Source of the DNA: Gigantopelta aegis
Lineage: Eukaryota; Mollusca; Gastropoda; Neomphalida; Peltospiridae
Assembly: GCF_016097555.1 (NCBI RefSeq)
Contig: NC_054702.1
Span: 106,856,628 to 106,920,627, forward strand
Direction of reading: 5' to 3'
DNA length: 64,000 nucleotides
Part shown: positions 21,431 through 33,700 of the stretch, in pieces
Layout: the number at the start of each line of letters is the position of its first letter
How positions within the stretch are numbered: position 1 is the first letter of the stretch
The notes under the pieces: generated by a model
Database searches by the model: none
What the model saw: only the letters and a program-made list of their open reading frames with translations
What the model was told of the DNA's origin: nothing
Made by a program: the position numbers and the translations under genes

Positions 21431-22442
21431 AATTACGTTTGACTAGAGAGAATTCTCTCTCATTATCCTGGGTAACTATCAACTCTTATTGTAGACATGT
21501 CCAAAATAGCTATGATGTGTGATTAAGACTGCATGCTTAAATTTTAACTGTATATAAGCATGAAAATACATTCAAATGAATCCTCATCACATTCAGAATT
21601 TAATCTGCTGACACCACCACCACTTGAGAAAGGTTCACAAGGGTTAACCAGTGTTGTTCAAGAAGGTACTAAACATTACTCTGCGAGGTTCAAGAGGTGC
21701 TACACACTACGATGATGGTGTTACCATTAATGCATAGTGGCTTTGTGGAGTAGTATGCTACAATATGATATCATGGTATATGGTATGGTATATTAGGTAT
21801 AATATAAGCATTCCACAGAACTAAATGTCTCGGCTACCATAGTTTTCAGTGAACAGTCATGAACATCCAAAAGGTGCAACTATAGAACAAGTTTCACTGA
21901 CCTAGGGCTTATAGTTTGAGAAAAATTAATCTAAACATGAAAGTTTAACCCAAACGTTGATGCCATCACTGCCACCGTGGGAAAAGTAGATCTCGCATTT
22001 TTACTTTGTAAAGGCAGTGGGACGGGATTTAGCTTAGGTCTCACTACACAGTTCACTTCCAGGTGAGAGTTCATTCATCACGACCCACTATAGTTTCTAA
22101 TTGTAACAATGTTGTAGTTCACATATTCACTTCTAAGAATTGGGGAAGAAGTAAAACAATGTGTATGTTTAATGATAAGCCTTCTGGCAGGATTTTGCCC
22201 ATGTTATTTTGTAATATTGTGCAATGACTTTTTGGGACATGGGTGTATTGCGGAAGAGACAGCCGGTGTGAATCAGTTATTGAACCACTTGTTCGGACCG
22301 GTACTACAACCAGATGCGGTCATATAGTAAACAAATGTGATGCATATGTTCTCAATTTTGGAACGAAAATAATGCTTATATAATGTATGCTCACAATGAT
22401 GTATTATGTTAGTACCAACAAAAACCCATTCTATTGACAATC
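21431..22442. other. no gene recognised
   Basis: AT-rich spacer between VWC-B and the 3' end of CPSF2. Short unsupported frames only. Confidence 0.4.
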
Positions 22443-22774
22443 TTTATTTGAAGTTGGGCAATTTAACATGGGTTTCAATGACAGAAGACATCTGTGTAGT
22501 GAGTCCGTAGTCGGTTGAGCGCTTGCCTGAACTGCTTGCATTGCAGGATCGAACCACCTCTGTGGATACATTCAACTGATTCGGCTTTTCTCATTTTAAC
22601 CAGTGCACCACAACTGGTCAAAGGTTGTGGTATTTGATTAATTTCACCACAGAGCGACAAGAAAATAATCAAAGAGTTATCTCATATAGCAAGACTACAC
22701 CAGTCCATAAACCAAAATGGTGACCAAAATGCTATAAGCGTCGTTTTCTTAGTATGGTATTTATTAGTTTTATT
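22443..22774 (-). terminator. CPSF2: candidate CPSF2 polyadenylation signals
   Basis: On the minus strand AATAAA occurs at 22769-22774, 22760-22765 and 22443-22448, about 1.9-2.2 kb beyond the CPSF2 stop; no AATAAA was seen closer. If used, the 3' UTR would contain the 44-bp and 64-bp repeats. This is inference; variant signals nearer the stop are possible. Confidence 0.25.
22498..22660 (+). mobile_element. SINE, head C, truncated
   Basis: GTCCGTAGTCGGTTGAGCGC (box A region), GCAGGATCGAACCACCTCTG (box B region), CCAGTGCACCACAACTGGTC and AAAGGTTGTGGTATTTG. Confidence 0.8.
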
Positions 22775-22924
22775 TAGTTCTGAACTGAATATGTTTTTAA
22801 TTGCACGCACAAATGGTAGTTTTTCATTATTAACAAAACACTTTTACTTTTCTTCTTATGTCATGATTAATAAATCACAAAACAAACTTTTACATCAAAT
22901 GGCATCATAATATGCATGGTACAT

Positions 22925-23115
22925 GCATGCCCAATGGTAAAGCACTCACCTAAAATGCAGCGAGTCAAGATAGATGGATTTAGGTTTTCCCCATCCTAGC
23001 TGGTGCGTCATGACTACATCAAAGGCTGTGGTATGTACAATCCTGTCTATGGGCATTTGTTTTTTTCTGTAGGAATAGTTTTTGACTGCAGTGGCTTTCC
23101 TCTCTTCTTTTATGC
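22925..23115 (+). mobile_element. decayed SINE, head A-like
   Basis: CCCAATGGTAAAGCACTCAC, a degraded box B, AGGCTGTGGTATGTACAATC and CTGTCTATGGGCA. The rest has lost similarity. Confidence 0.65.
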
Positions 23116-23627
23116 AGATATTATAAATGGCTTTTTACAAATTAAAATTTAAAGTGAAATATATTTTCTTTCTTTTGGAATAGACAGAATATTCCACATG
23201 TGGTGCATTGACACCATTATTTGTTTATGATTCGGCAGTTATTAACAGCAGGGACAAGATCATTTACTGCTAACATCCAACAAAGGTCAATCATTACCCT
23301 TTCACAAAATTGACCAATTTTAAACTGCAATTCCTACAGGACGTAAAATAAAGCAGATGTCGTCCATTATGTGTCACTGAACCTTCCACTTACACACTGC
23401 TCTGGACAATGAAATCATGCTTGTATTTAACTTCAGGGCTATCTCTGGGTCAGTAGAAAATTTCGCCAAATTATCTATTACACTTCAAAAATTGCAAATA
23501 TACCGAGTTATTTTGTAACAAAATATCAATAATTACATGAAATTATTTCACCAAATTAAAATCAAATTCACCAATTGTTTTTGGAATTTGCAGCTGGCGA
23601 ATTTGGCGAGTGCCAGAGCTAGCCCTG
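23116..23627. other. CPSF2 downstream or 3' UTR candidate sequence
   Basis: Includes an A/T-rich stretch around 23460-23600 with repeated ATTTCGCCAAATT-like and AATTTGGCGAG motifs. No gene seen. Confidence 0.4.
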
Positions 23628-23935
23628 AACTTGTTATACTGTGATTTAGAATTATGTAGACTCCACATGCACGGAAATCATGTTTGTATTTAACTTGTTA
23701 TACTGTGATTTAGAATTATGTAGACTCCACATGCACGGAAATCATGTTTGTATTTAACTTGTTATAATTGTCATATAGAATTATGTAGACTCCACATGCA
23801 CGGAAATCATGTTTGTATTTAACTTGTTATAATTGTCATATAGAATTATGTACGACTCCACATGCACGGAAATCATGTTTGTATTTAACTTATTATATTG
23901 TCATTTAGAATTATGTACTCCACATGCATGGTTCA
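23628..23935. repeat. 64-bp minisatellite, about 4.8 units
   Basis: The unit starts AACTTGTTATACTGTGATTT and runs through GACTCCACATGCACGGAAAT to GTTTGTATTT. Units differ by a few bases and short indels. Confidence 0.95.
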
Positions 23936-24128
23936 GTGATCAATCATTTATAACCATTTTTGCGAAGAAAATATACAATGTAAATTTTGATTTGTTTTAA
24001 ATGATGCACCATAAATATGTTCATTTAAAACAATGTCTTTTGAAATGAGATGTCACTTTGAAAACTTCACTAACATCAGCAACAATATTGTTCTCTAAAC
24101 ACTTTCACTGCTATTTTCATTCTGAAGC

Positions 24129-24354
24129 AACAGTTTAATAGGTAATGATGCCCACCATTTCCCAGTGTAATTAACAGTTTAATGGGTGATGATGCCCACC
24201 ATTTCCCAGTGTAATTGACAGTTTAATGGGTGATGATGCCCACCATTTCCCAGTGTAATTGACAGTTTAATGGGTGATGATGCCCACCATTTCCCAGTGT
24301 AATTAACAGTTTAATGGGTGATGATGCCCACCATTTCCCAGTGTAATTGACAGT
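24129..24354. repeat. 44-bp minisatellite, five units
   Basis: Unit ACAGTTTAATGGGTGATGAT followed by GCCCACCATTTCCCAGTGTA and ATTR. Lies about 290 bp past the CPSF2 stop, so it is probably transcribed in the 3' UTR. Confidence 0.96.
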
Positions 24355-24640
24355 CTTCTGACTGAAAGTAAAACTGTGATTGCGAACAGTCGATCACATA
24401 CTGCTCATTGAGAAGTTCAGCCAGTCAGAAAATAAATCTGTGTGATCTCAGACAATTTAACTCTGTTTCAGACAATCGCAAACACTGATAGAGAATTCTG
24501 GACACCAGAAAGATAAAACTTTGTGATCCCAGATATGAAACATGGAGTTTTACTCTGTCTCAGACAAGTGCTGGTTGAGAAGTTCAGTCACTCTGTAAAC
24601 TTTTAATCCATGATATGACACAAGCAGTTATAACTCTGTC

Positions 24641-24733
24641 TCAGACAATGGCATACTGCTGGTAGAGAATTTCACGTATCCGGTAGTAGTCATCACAAAG
24701 CGTTCCTTCCAGCTGTATTCTCCCAGCTTCATT
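24641..24733 (-). CDS. CPSF2: CPSF2 last coding exon
   Basis: Acceptor TTTATTTTCAG; 30 codons starting [13 protein letters not shown] and ending QQYAIV, then TGA. The C-terminus matches the family end, so the protein is complete at this side. Confidence 0.97.
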   Translation of the reverse strand, partial: NEAGRIQLEGTLCDDYYRIREILYQQYAIV

Positions 24734-27700
24734 CTGAAAATAAAACAAGGAAAGAAATGCTTACTGATGGTCATTTTTAAGCATATAGCCTTTATTTCTA
24801 GACTGTAAATGTGTTGTCCAGAAGGTACACATAAAAGATACATTGCTGCTAACAGAAAAATGTAGCAGGTTGTCTCCAAGACTACATGTTTAAAATTACC
24901 AAATGTTTGACAATAGTCAATGATTATTAACTCAATATGCTCTAGTACAGACTTGTTTACATACCCTCCTAACAGCGACCGTGTTATTACAGATGAGAAC
25001 TCCAGCTACAAACTCGCAGCGGATTCCTTCCTGGAGTAGCACAATCTTGAAATCGGACAGCTTTGGTTCGTTGATGAACACTGATGTGTGAACTGGCACC
25101 TAGCAAATATAAATATATACTTTTTGTGTAAATATAAATTAATACTTTTTGTGTAAATATAAATATACTGATGGAAAGAAATAAGGGAACACATCAATTT
25201 GTAGACCAAATTTAATTCACTACTAGTGTAGTAATGTCTGTATTTCATACCAAGTTGTAATGTGGGATTGAATGTCTGTAGTGTTGAATGTGCTGCCTAC
25301 ATGTTCCCAGTCAACTTCGGACAATATGAATTGATTTTTGATGTAGTTATTATTTTTTGTTGCTATCTGTGTGATCCTTTATTTCTTTCCATCAGTATAT
25401 ATATAAATATATACTTTTTGTGTGAATATAAATATATACTTTTTGTGTGAATATAAATATATACTTTTTATGTGAATGTAAATATATACGTTTTGAGTGA
25501 ATAGAAATATATACTTTTTATGTGAATGTAAATATATACTTTTTGTGTGAATATAAAAGTATGTGTGAATATAAATATATACTTTTTATGTGAATGTAAA
25601 TATATACTTTTTATGTGAATGTAAATATATACTTTTTATGTGAATGTAAATATATACTTTTTGAGTGAATAGAAATACAGTGAAACCCCTCAAGAGTGGA
25701 CCCTCACTAAATCGGAATTCTCTCAAAACCAGACATTTTCCAAAGTCCCATGATTTACACCTCTGTTAACACTAAAGTTTACTTCTCTAAACCGAAAACC
25801 TCTCTAAACTGAACACCAGACAAATAATTCAGTCCCAAACTCTTCATTTAGTGCAATTTGTACCTCTGAAAACCGGATGATCAGTCTGTTGTCACTCATT
25901 ATGGTGCTACTTATTGTTTTGTTTATTGACCAGATTTCCTGGATACGAACATAGCCAGGGCAATATGCACATGCTCAGGTTAGCCATTAGAGGTGTTATC
26001 ACTGTTACATATGACTGGGTACGGTTGGCAAATAACAATTAAGTGATTAAAGATTAAGTGACAAGTCTGATATCCATAACAAACATATTTATAGTTTGCT
26101 TCAAGGGTCAATAAAAGAACAATGAATTTAATCCACTTTCTTCCAATTGTTTGATTTTGTTTTAAAACTGTTATTTAGCCAAATAATGTTGGCTTTGTAA
26201 TGTCAAAATGATGTCCGTACCATTTCATTGCCATATCGATTTTTCATGTTGTACATCCAGGTAAACTTCGCCATATTGAACTATCACTCAATGATAAACT
26301 TAAAATCATTAAACGTTTTTAAAGCATATAAGCAAACGTTGAAAAAGTCAAAGGTTATTTATTGGATTATTAACTACTGGATCCATTTTCAATACATATA
26401 TACAGCCGAATGTGAATAGGACACCTGCTGAAAGAAACAACAGAGTACAACAAAAGGTTTTGTATCTATGCAAACACCTGAAAACCAGACATCTCTGAAA
26501 ACCGGACAAAATTCATGGTCTCATAGATGTCCGGTTTAGAGACATTTCACTGTATATACTTTTTGTGTGAATATAAATATATACTTTGGTGAAAATATAA
26601 ATATATACTTTGGTGAAAATATAAATATATATTTTTTGTGTAAATAAAAATACATACTTTTCGAGTAAATAGAAATAATCAACTATTGTGATATAATCAC
26701 GCCACCAGATGGGGTTTGGTGGTGTGAACAAAACCGTAGAGGGCTCTTTTCCTTCTTTTTTTTTTGCAGTGCTTTTGTTGAGAAAAGTTTAATATTGTGG
26801 CAATATCCGGAAACCATAATAATGTAAAAGTACAAAAAGCAAAACCCCTTTCAAATGTTCTTGGTGACATCCATGTAATGAAGGAAGGATGGAAGGAAAT
26901 GTTTTATTTAACAACACACTCAACACATTTTATGTACGGTTATGTGGTGTCGGACATATGGTTAAGGACCATACAGATATTGGGAGAGGAAACCTGCTGT
27001 TGCCACTATATGGGCTATTCTTTTTCAATTAGCAGCAAGGGATCTTTTATATGCACCATCCCACAGACAGGATGGCACATACCACGGCCTTTGATATACC
27101 AGTCATGGTGCACTGGATGGAACGAGAAATAGCCCATGGGCCCACCGACAGGGATCGATCCTAGACCAATCGTGCATTACCATGTAATGAAATAAAAAAC
27201 AAAAACAAGAGCAAACTAAATGTTGCTTTAAAAAAATGACAATTTTGTATTAAGTTACTCTCACCAGTAGTAGACAAAATAAGTCTTAAAAACTATCAAC
27301 TGCCCAGATATTGTTTTTCAGATTGGTCTTAAATTTCATTTCAACTTATTTTCGTGTTTATATCCAATTAAGGTTCAAGCATGCTGTCCTGGGCACACAT
27401 CACAACTATCTAGACTGTCTGTTAGGACAGTGGGTTAGTTGTTAGTTGTTAGTGGTTAGTGAGAGAGAAGAGGGTGTACCCATTGAGTCGTTAAAACTTG
27501 GTCTGGGTGGGAGCTAATACTGGGCTGCGAACCCTGTACCTATCAACCTTATGTCCGATGGCTTAACCACGACACCACCAAGACCAGTAGGTCTTAAATA
27601 AATGATAATCATGGGAGACAACTGCTGTCTAAACAGTTGCTAACTGATTTCTAACAATTTTGCTTAAATTTTAATTGTATTTATCACAAAATTTTCATAA

Positions 27701-30700
27701 ACAAGCTTCTCTAATCCTTATAAAAATGTTTAATTCTAAGATCAAAAAAAGTAAAGTTTGTTTTATTTAACGACGCCACTGGAGCACATTGATTTTTTAT
27801 CTTATCATCGGCTGTTGGACGTCAAACAGATGGTCATTCTGACACTGTGTTTTAGAGGAAACCCGCTATCGCCACATAGGCTACTCTTTTTATGACAGGC
27901 AGCAAGGGATCTTTTATTTGCACTTCCCACAGACAGGATAGCACAAACCATGGCCTTTGTTGAACCAGTTATGGATCACTGGTCGGTGCAAGTGGTTTAC
28001 ACCTACCCATTGAGCCTTGCGGAGCACTCACTCAGGGTTTGGAGTCGGTATCTGGATTAAAAATTGCATGCCTCGACTGGGATCCGAACCCAGTACCTAC
28101 CAGCCTGTAGACCGATGGCCTAACCACGACGCCACCGAGGCTGGTAAATTCTAAGATCATGTCTGGAACTCAGGAATGTGATATCCGTTTACAAATACAG
28201 TTAAAATGATTTATAAAAAATGGAAGAAGAAAAAACTATACATATTTTAATAAAAGTTTCATCAGTTCAGATCCAATTCATCTACTTTGTTAAAATTATT
28301 TTGTACCTAAAAAGTACAACTTTAATAAGATTTAAAAAATCACATCCCTTTGCTCTGTAGTAAAAGAACAAATGTGTTTGGATTCCGTCACATTAGATTT
28401 TTAACACATTTCTTTTTACAGATAACAGTATTATAGCTACTGTCTGACATTGATGCAAACGGATAACTAAACCAAGAACATTAATAACCATTAAACTGAG
28501 TTCTTCTGAATGTTTCTGAATTGTGATTCACACCAGAAGTACCAGAGAAAAGATACAGACTTACCTGATTCAATGGGAAAGCTTCCAGTGTGGGAACTCG
28601 ATCAAGTTCATCAGCTATTTCTGTGCTCTGCAAGGCTGAAATGAAATCAAATGGGGTAAACTTCATCAACTCAGTTACATAGTCTCGTATTTATTAGTTA
28701 TTTTTAAACTCGATAAAAACATTTGACTTAAGGATTGTTGATTTTAAAACACTTTTCTGAAGTTGTGTAAATACATTGGAACTCCTCTAAACTGGACACC
28801 AAAATGTCTCGTTTATAGGGGTATCTGGTTTAGAGAGGTATCTGGTTTAGAGAGGTTGTGCTTATATTTAAAAAGGGACTCTGAAAAAAATCCAGTTTTG
28901 AGGGAATTCCAGTTCACAGAAGGTCCAGTTTTTAGGTCTAAAAGAAACCAGTAATTAAAACAAAAACTATTATGTCAAACTAATTCTTCGAGTATTAAGG
29001 CATATCAAAACACCCCCCGTGACTGGTGAATATCAAACAAGTGTGATTGTGTTTTACAGATTACATCACAGATTAATCAGTCTAACAATGAGGTCAGGTG
29101 GGTAGTGCCCCAGCCTGAGGTGTGATTGTGTTTCACAGATTACATCACAGATTAATCACAGTTTAACAATGAGGTCGGGTGGGTAGTGCCCCTGCCTGAG
29201 GTGTGATTGTGTTTTACATTACATTACAGATTAATCAGTTTAACAAGGTCAGGTGGGTAGTGCCCTTGCCAGAGGTGTGATTGTGTTTTACAGATTAATC
29301 ACAGTTTAACAAGGAGGTCGGGTGGGTAGTGCCCTTGCCAGAGGTGTGATTGTGTGTTACAAATTAATCACATAATCAGTTTAACAAGGAGGTCGGATGG
29401 GTAGTGCCCCTGTCTGAGGTGTGATTGTGTTTTACAGATTAATCACAATTTAACAAGGATGGGTTTGGGGTGGGTGTGTTTTACAGATTAATCACAGTTT
29501 AACAAGGTCGGGTGGGTAGTGCCCTTGCCAGAGGTGTGATTGTGTTTTACAGATTAATCACAATTTAACAAGGATGGGTGTGGGGTGGGTGTGTTTTACA
29601 GATTAATCACAGTTTAATAATTGGGGGGGGGGGGGTAGACCCCCTGCCTCTGTGACATTGTGTTTTACAGATTACATTACAGTTACTGACCAACTTGACT
29701 AGTACTATATAGGTTATGATGTAGTGACTTGAAAACTGTAAACATTTAAACCTTTTGTTTTCTTCTTGTCGTCGTCCTCGGTGAGATCCCCTTCCTCGGA
29801 CTCGTACATGACGCTGGTGTCTGTCTTCGTGTATGACATGTCCAGGTAGCCATCAATCCATGAGAGCTCGATGTCTTTCGCTCTCGAGAAGATCAGCGAC
29901 GTCACTAGGTGGTCACGCATCCTCACCTGGGTACAGAAGATTAATTGACAAATACGTCAGGGGATAATAGGTTTTTTCCCATCAGTCCGTCTGTCTGTGT
30001 GTTGGTCTATCCCACATATTTCCTGGCACTTTTGTTCACAGTGCTTCAAGATAAGAAGCTAACATTTTGTGTATAGCTTTATCAAATAGAGTTTAACTTT
30101 CATGGGGTTTTGACTCTTTTTAACAGAGTTATGGCCCTTGGGTGTATTAAACAATTTGAAAGACAACTGGTATCTAATGAACAACAAATGCTGTATTCTA
30201 TTTCTTACATACATGTAGCCTCAAAAACCAGGTGTAAAATAAATTTAAATATCTAAATCTTATTTATGGCATTTATGATTGGAAAGAAAAAGAAAGAAAG
30301 AAATGTTTTATTTAACGACGCACTCAACACATTTTATTTACGGTTATATGGCATCAGACATATGGTTAAGGACCACACAGATTTTGAGAGGAAACCCGCT
30401 GTCGCCACTACATGGGCTACTCTTCCGATTAGCAGCAAGGGATCTTTTATTTGCCCTTCCCACAGGCAGGATAGCACAAACCATGGCCTTTGTTGAACCA
30501 GTTATGGATCAGTGGTCGGTGCAAGTGGTTTACACCTACCCATTGAGCCTTGCGGAGCACTCACTCAGGGTTTGGAGTCAGTATCTGGATTAAAAATCCA
30601 ATGCCTCAACTGGGATCCGAACCCAATAATACCAGCCTGTAGACCGATGGCCTAACCACTACGCCACCGAGGCCGGTGCATTTATGATTGGAGTTGAGCA

Positions 30701-33700
30701 TCATAGAGCAATCAGTTTCAGGTTAATTTACATGTCAAAGAGCAATCAATTTTTATTATGCTTATTTCATTTGATGACATGGCTGTGGTAACCAGGTTAT
30801 CACCATGAATTAACCAATTGGATGTCATCAACTCAATATTCCACTAGTGTGACATGGGATTCTCTTCAAAAGGTGTGTACGAAATGTTTATACTGTTTAG
30901 TAATAGTGCTACACATTAATATTTAAAGCTGTAATCTCCAGTATATTAATTATTTAGATATTTAAAAAGATCATTAACACTATATTTCTTCCCATGATTA
31001 AACTTTCTTCCAGATCTTTTTAAAACATGGTTGCTAATCATCATCCGAAATCAGATTAATATGTCATTAACAAGAAATACCTACTACTCCATTATTTAGA
31101 GTAACAATTTATTTTTAAAATGGCAACAGACATGTTTGTAGTATCAAGAGTTACCCATATGCCTTGATAGTAAAAACTAATGAGTTTGTTAAAACTGTAG
31201 ATTAAAAAACCCCACAATTATACATGTATTTTTGTATTAGCAGAATTCTCGCCGGGTGAAAATTAATGGAGGGTGGCCACGCCCTTCCAAAAAAAAAAAG
31301 AGAGAGAAAAAAGAAGCTTATTTACCATATATCGTTGTATGTTGGTTGGTCGACTTTGTGGAAAGACATACTCATTAGTTTGCCTCTCATTATTTTGTAC
31401 ATAAAAGTTGATATGAAATACAAGCTGACTCATGTTGTGACAGTTATCAGTGTGACATTTACAAGCAATTTCTGGTTTTACTGAACCGATCAAAGTTTTA
31501 GTAATATTATTTTAATAAAGATTTCAAGACACATGTAAAAGAATACAGATGTTTGTAAAGTGATCCCCTAATGTTGGATTAAAAAAAAATCTGTTCATTT
31601 TATTTCCATCTTCATTGAATGAATCAATCACTTTGATATCGCCAACTAATAAAAAGTAGTTTCATTTTTGGAAAGCGGTATATATATTATTTGGAACCCA
31701 AGATAAATTATTTTAATTATAAACACTACCACTTCCGTTGTTTTTATAAGCGGTGATATCCCCCAAAAATGAAAAGTTAACAATATTTTATAAAGAATTG
31801 CTGAATAAACAGAATGGCAGACATGACAGAAAGTAAAATTCATCAGTTATTACCAATTAAATCTGCAATTGAGAACAAAATATCAGATGATAGTTAGTGG
31901 AAACAAAAGACAGAATGACCGGTCTGATCACATGACACATTTTGGAAATAGCGGAGATAGGTGCTGTAAAATATAGTAGGGTGCAGGAAAATAAAGAGGG
32001 GCGCAGAAAAATAAAGGAGGGCGGCAAAATGCAACAGCGGGGACGGCCACCCCACTTAAATGAAGCAGCGAGAACACTCATTACAAAACTAATGTAAAAG
32101 ATGAAGAGATGAGACAGAATATATTATGCAGCATTCTGATTCATACCTGATAAATGTGACTTTCTGTCGTGGCATCAACAATTTCCCCCACTTTTGGAGT
32201 GAACACCTTCCTGTCCACAACACTGTGAGTCTGGCAGTATTCTGCAAGTGCATCGGTGGCTTCAGTTGTTCCACGCACCAAGATCTGAAAAACACATTAC
32301 ACTCTCAACTTCAAAACAAACACACAAAGATGAATGTGGGTTATGAAAAACAAAACAAATCCAGAAATGTGTGTACCAAGACTGGCTGCAAACCTTCTCC
32401 GAATTAAAAAGAAAGAGAAGTTGCACTACAGATGGTCTTGAATGGTGGTGGTGTTCTGAACGTATACAAAGTAGAAGCTGAAGCCAGAAAGACAGAGTAC
32501 ATTGTAAATTTTTGGACAGAAAATATTTTTAAAATTAGACAAACAGAGGAAAAACTGGACACATTGTACAGATATTTAAAACCTGGAATTCTGGAAAACT
32601 TCCATCTCTGAACATAAAACATGTAAAATATACTGGACCATTCCTAAGACACCCTTCTTGAATCCCAGTATCCATGGTTTCTAGAATATGGTGGTCCACT
32701 GACCAAGATGAGTATGGGTTTTTTCACTTTGGCTATCAAATAATTACACTGGCCATACTCTACAATTGAAAAAAAGACCAACAAGAAAAAAAGGAAATAC
32801 ATATTCTTGTTAGTTGGCTACAACTGACAATCGAGAATCATGCATCACAACCTTTCAAGTAGATTGTACACTTGAATATTTTTAAAATATGAGTGGCTTA
32901 CTATTATAATTCTTTAGTATGTCACAGTAACATTTTGTTGTTGTTTTGCTTTTCTGGACCCCATAGTAAAGCCTATGAGTGAATTTTGTTTAAGATACAC
33001 AGATTACAGATACATACCAACTGCCTGGGTTTAACCTGGGCCAACAGTTTCCTGATAGAGTCACCGTCAGACCGGCCTTCAAAGTCAATGTACAACACGC
33101 TAGCATTGACATCAAGGGTCACATTAGAGGAGATGCATTTTGTAGGCACTTCCATCACATCTGCAATTAAACACCCAATATCAATTTCATGAATCTTTGA
33201 AATACTGTCATAATATACAATAATAATAAATGTATTCTTTTAGCACTTTATCACCATGAACAAACGTCTTCTAATAAAATAAAAATGGTTGTGAATCTGT
33301 TCTTAAGATCCACTTTAACAATGTTTAAAAACAGAAGTTTAGTGCATAATAACATATAATCATGCATACTTAATAAGCAGCAAAGGATATTTTATATGCA
33401 CTTTCCCACAGACAGGAAAGCACATACCATGGCCTTTGACCAGTTCTGTAGCACTGGTTGGAACAAGAAAAAACTTAATCAGTTGAATGGTTCGATTCTG
33501 CGACACGAGCACCTCAAGCGAGCACTCAACAGACTGAGCTAAATCCTGCCCTCACTTTGAAGGTAAATTTACAAATTTAAGGTAAATTTTAATGGGATTC
33601 AGAGTTTTCACCTGTTAACAAATAACCCCTGTATAGTTCATTAACTGAAAGGAAAATAATATCTCTTTAATGACCCCAGGCCATTGTTTAATCAGAAATG

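Larger units (their letters stand above)
25100..26690. repeat. about 25-bp AT-rich minisatellite split by two MITEs
   Basis: Units of the type AAATATATACTTTTTGTGTG lie at 25100-25165, 25396-25676 and 26553-26680. The arrays are separated by the elements at 25168-25395 and 25678-26552, so one ancestral array was probably interrupted. Confidence 0.9.

Noticed and set aside
24129..24354. CRISPR-like array (44-bp repeats)
   Set aside because: Units are contiguous without unique spacers, and the DNA is eukaryotic.
27000..27132. Frames such as [15 protein letters not shown] recurring at 12.1, 17.3, 26.9 and 30.3 kb
   Set aside because: These are translations of the T2 SINE tail, not genes; they recur because the SINE does.
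32404..32622. Minus-strand frame between CPSF2 exons ([20 protein letters not shown])
   Set aside because: CPSF2 phases join perfectly without it and it has no acceptor/donor pair fitting the reading frame.
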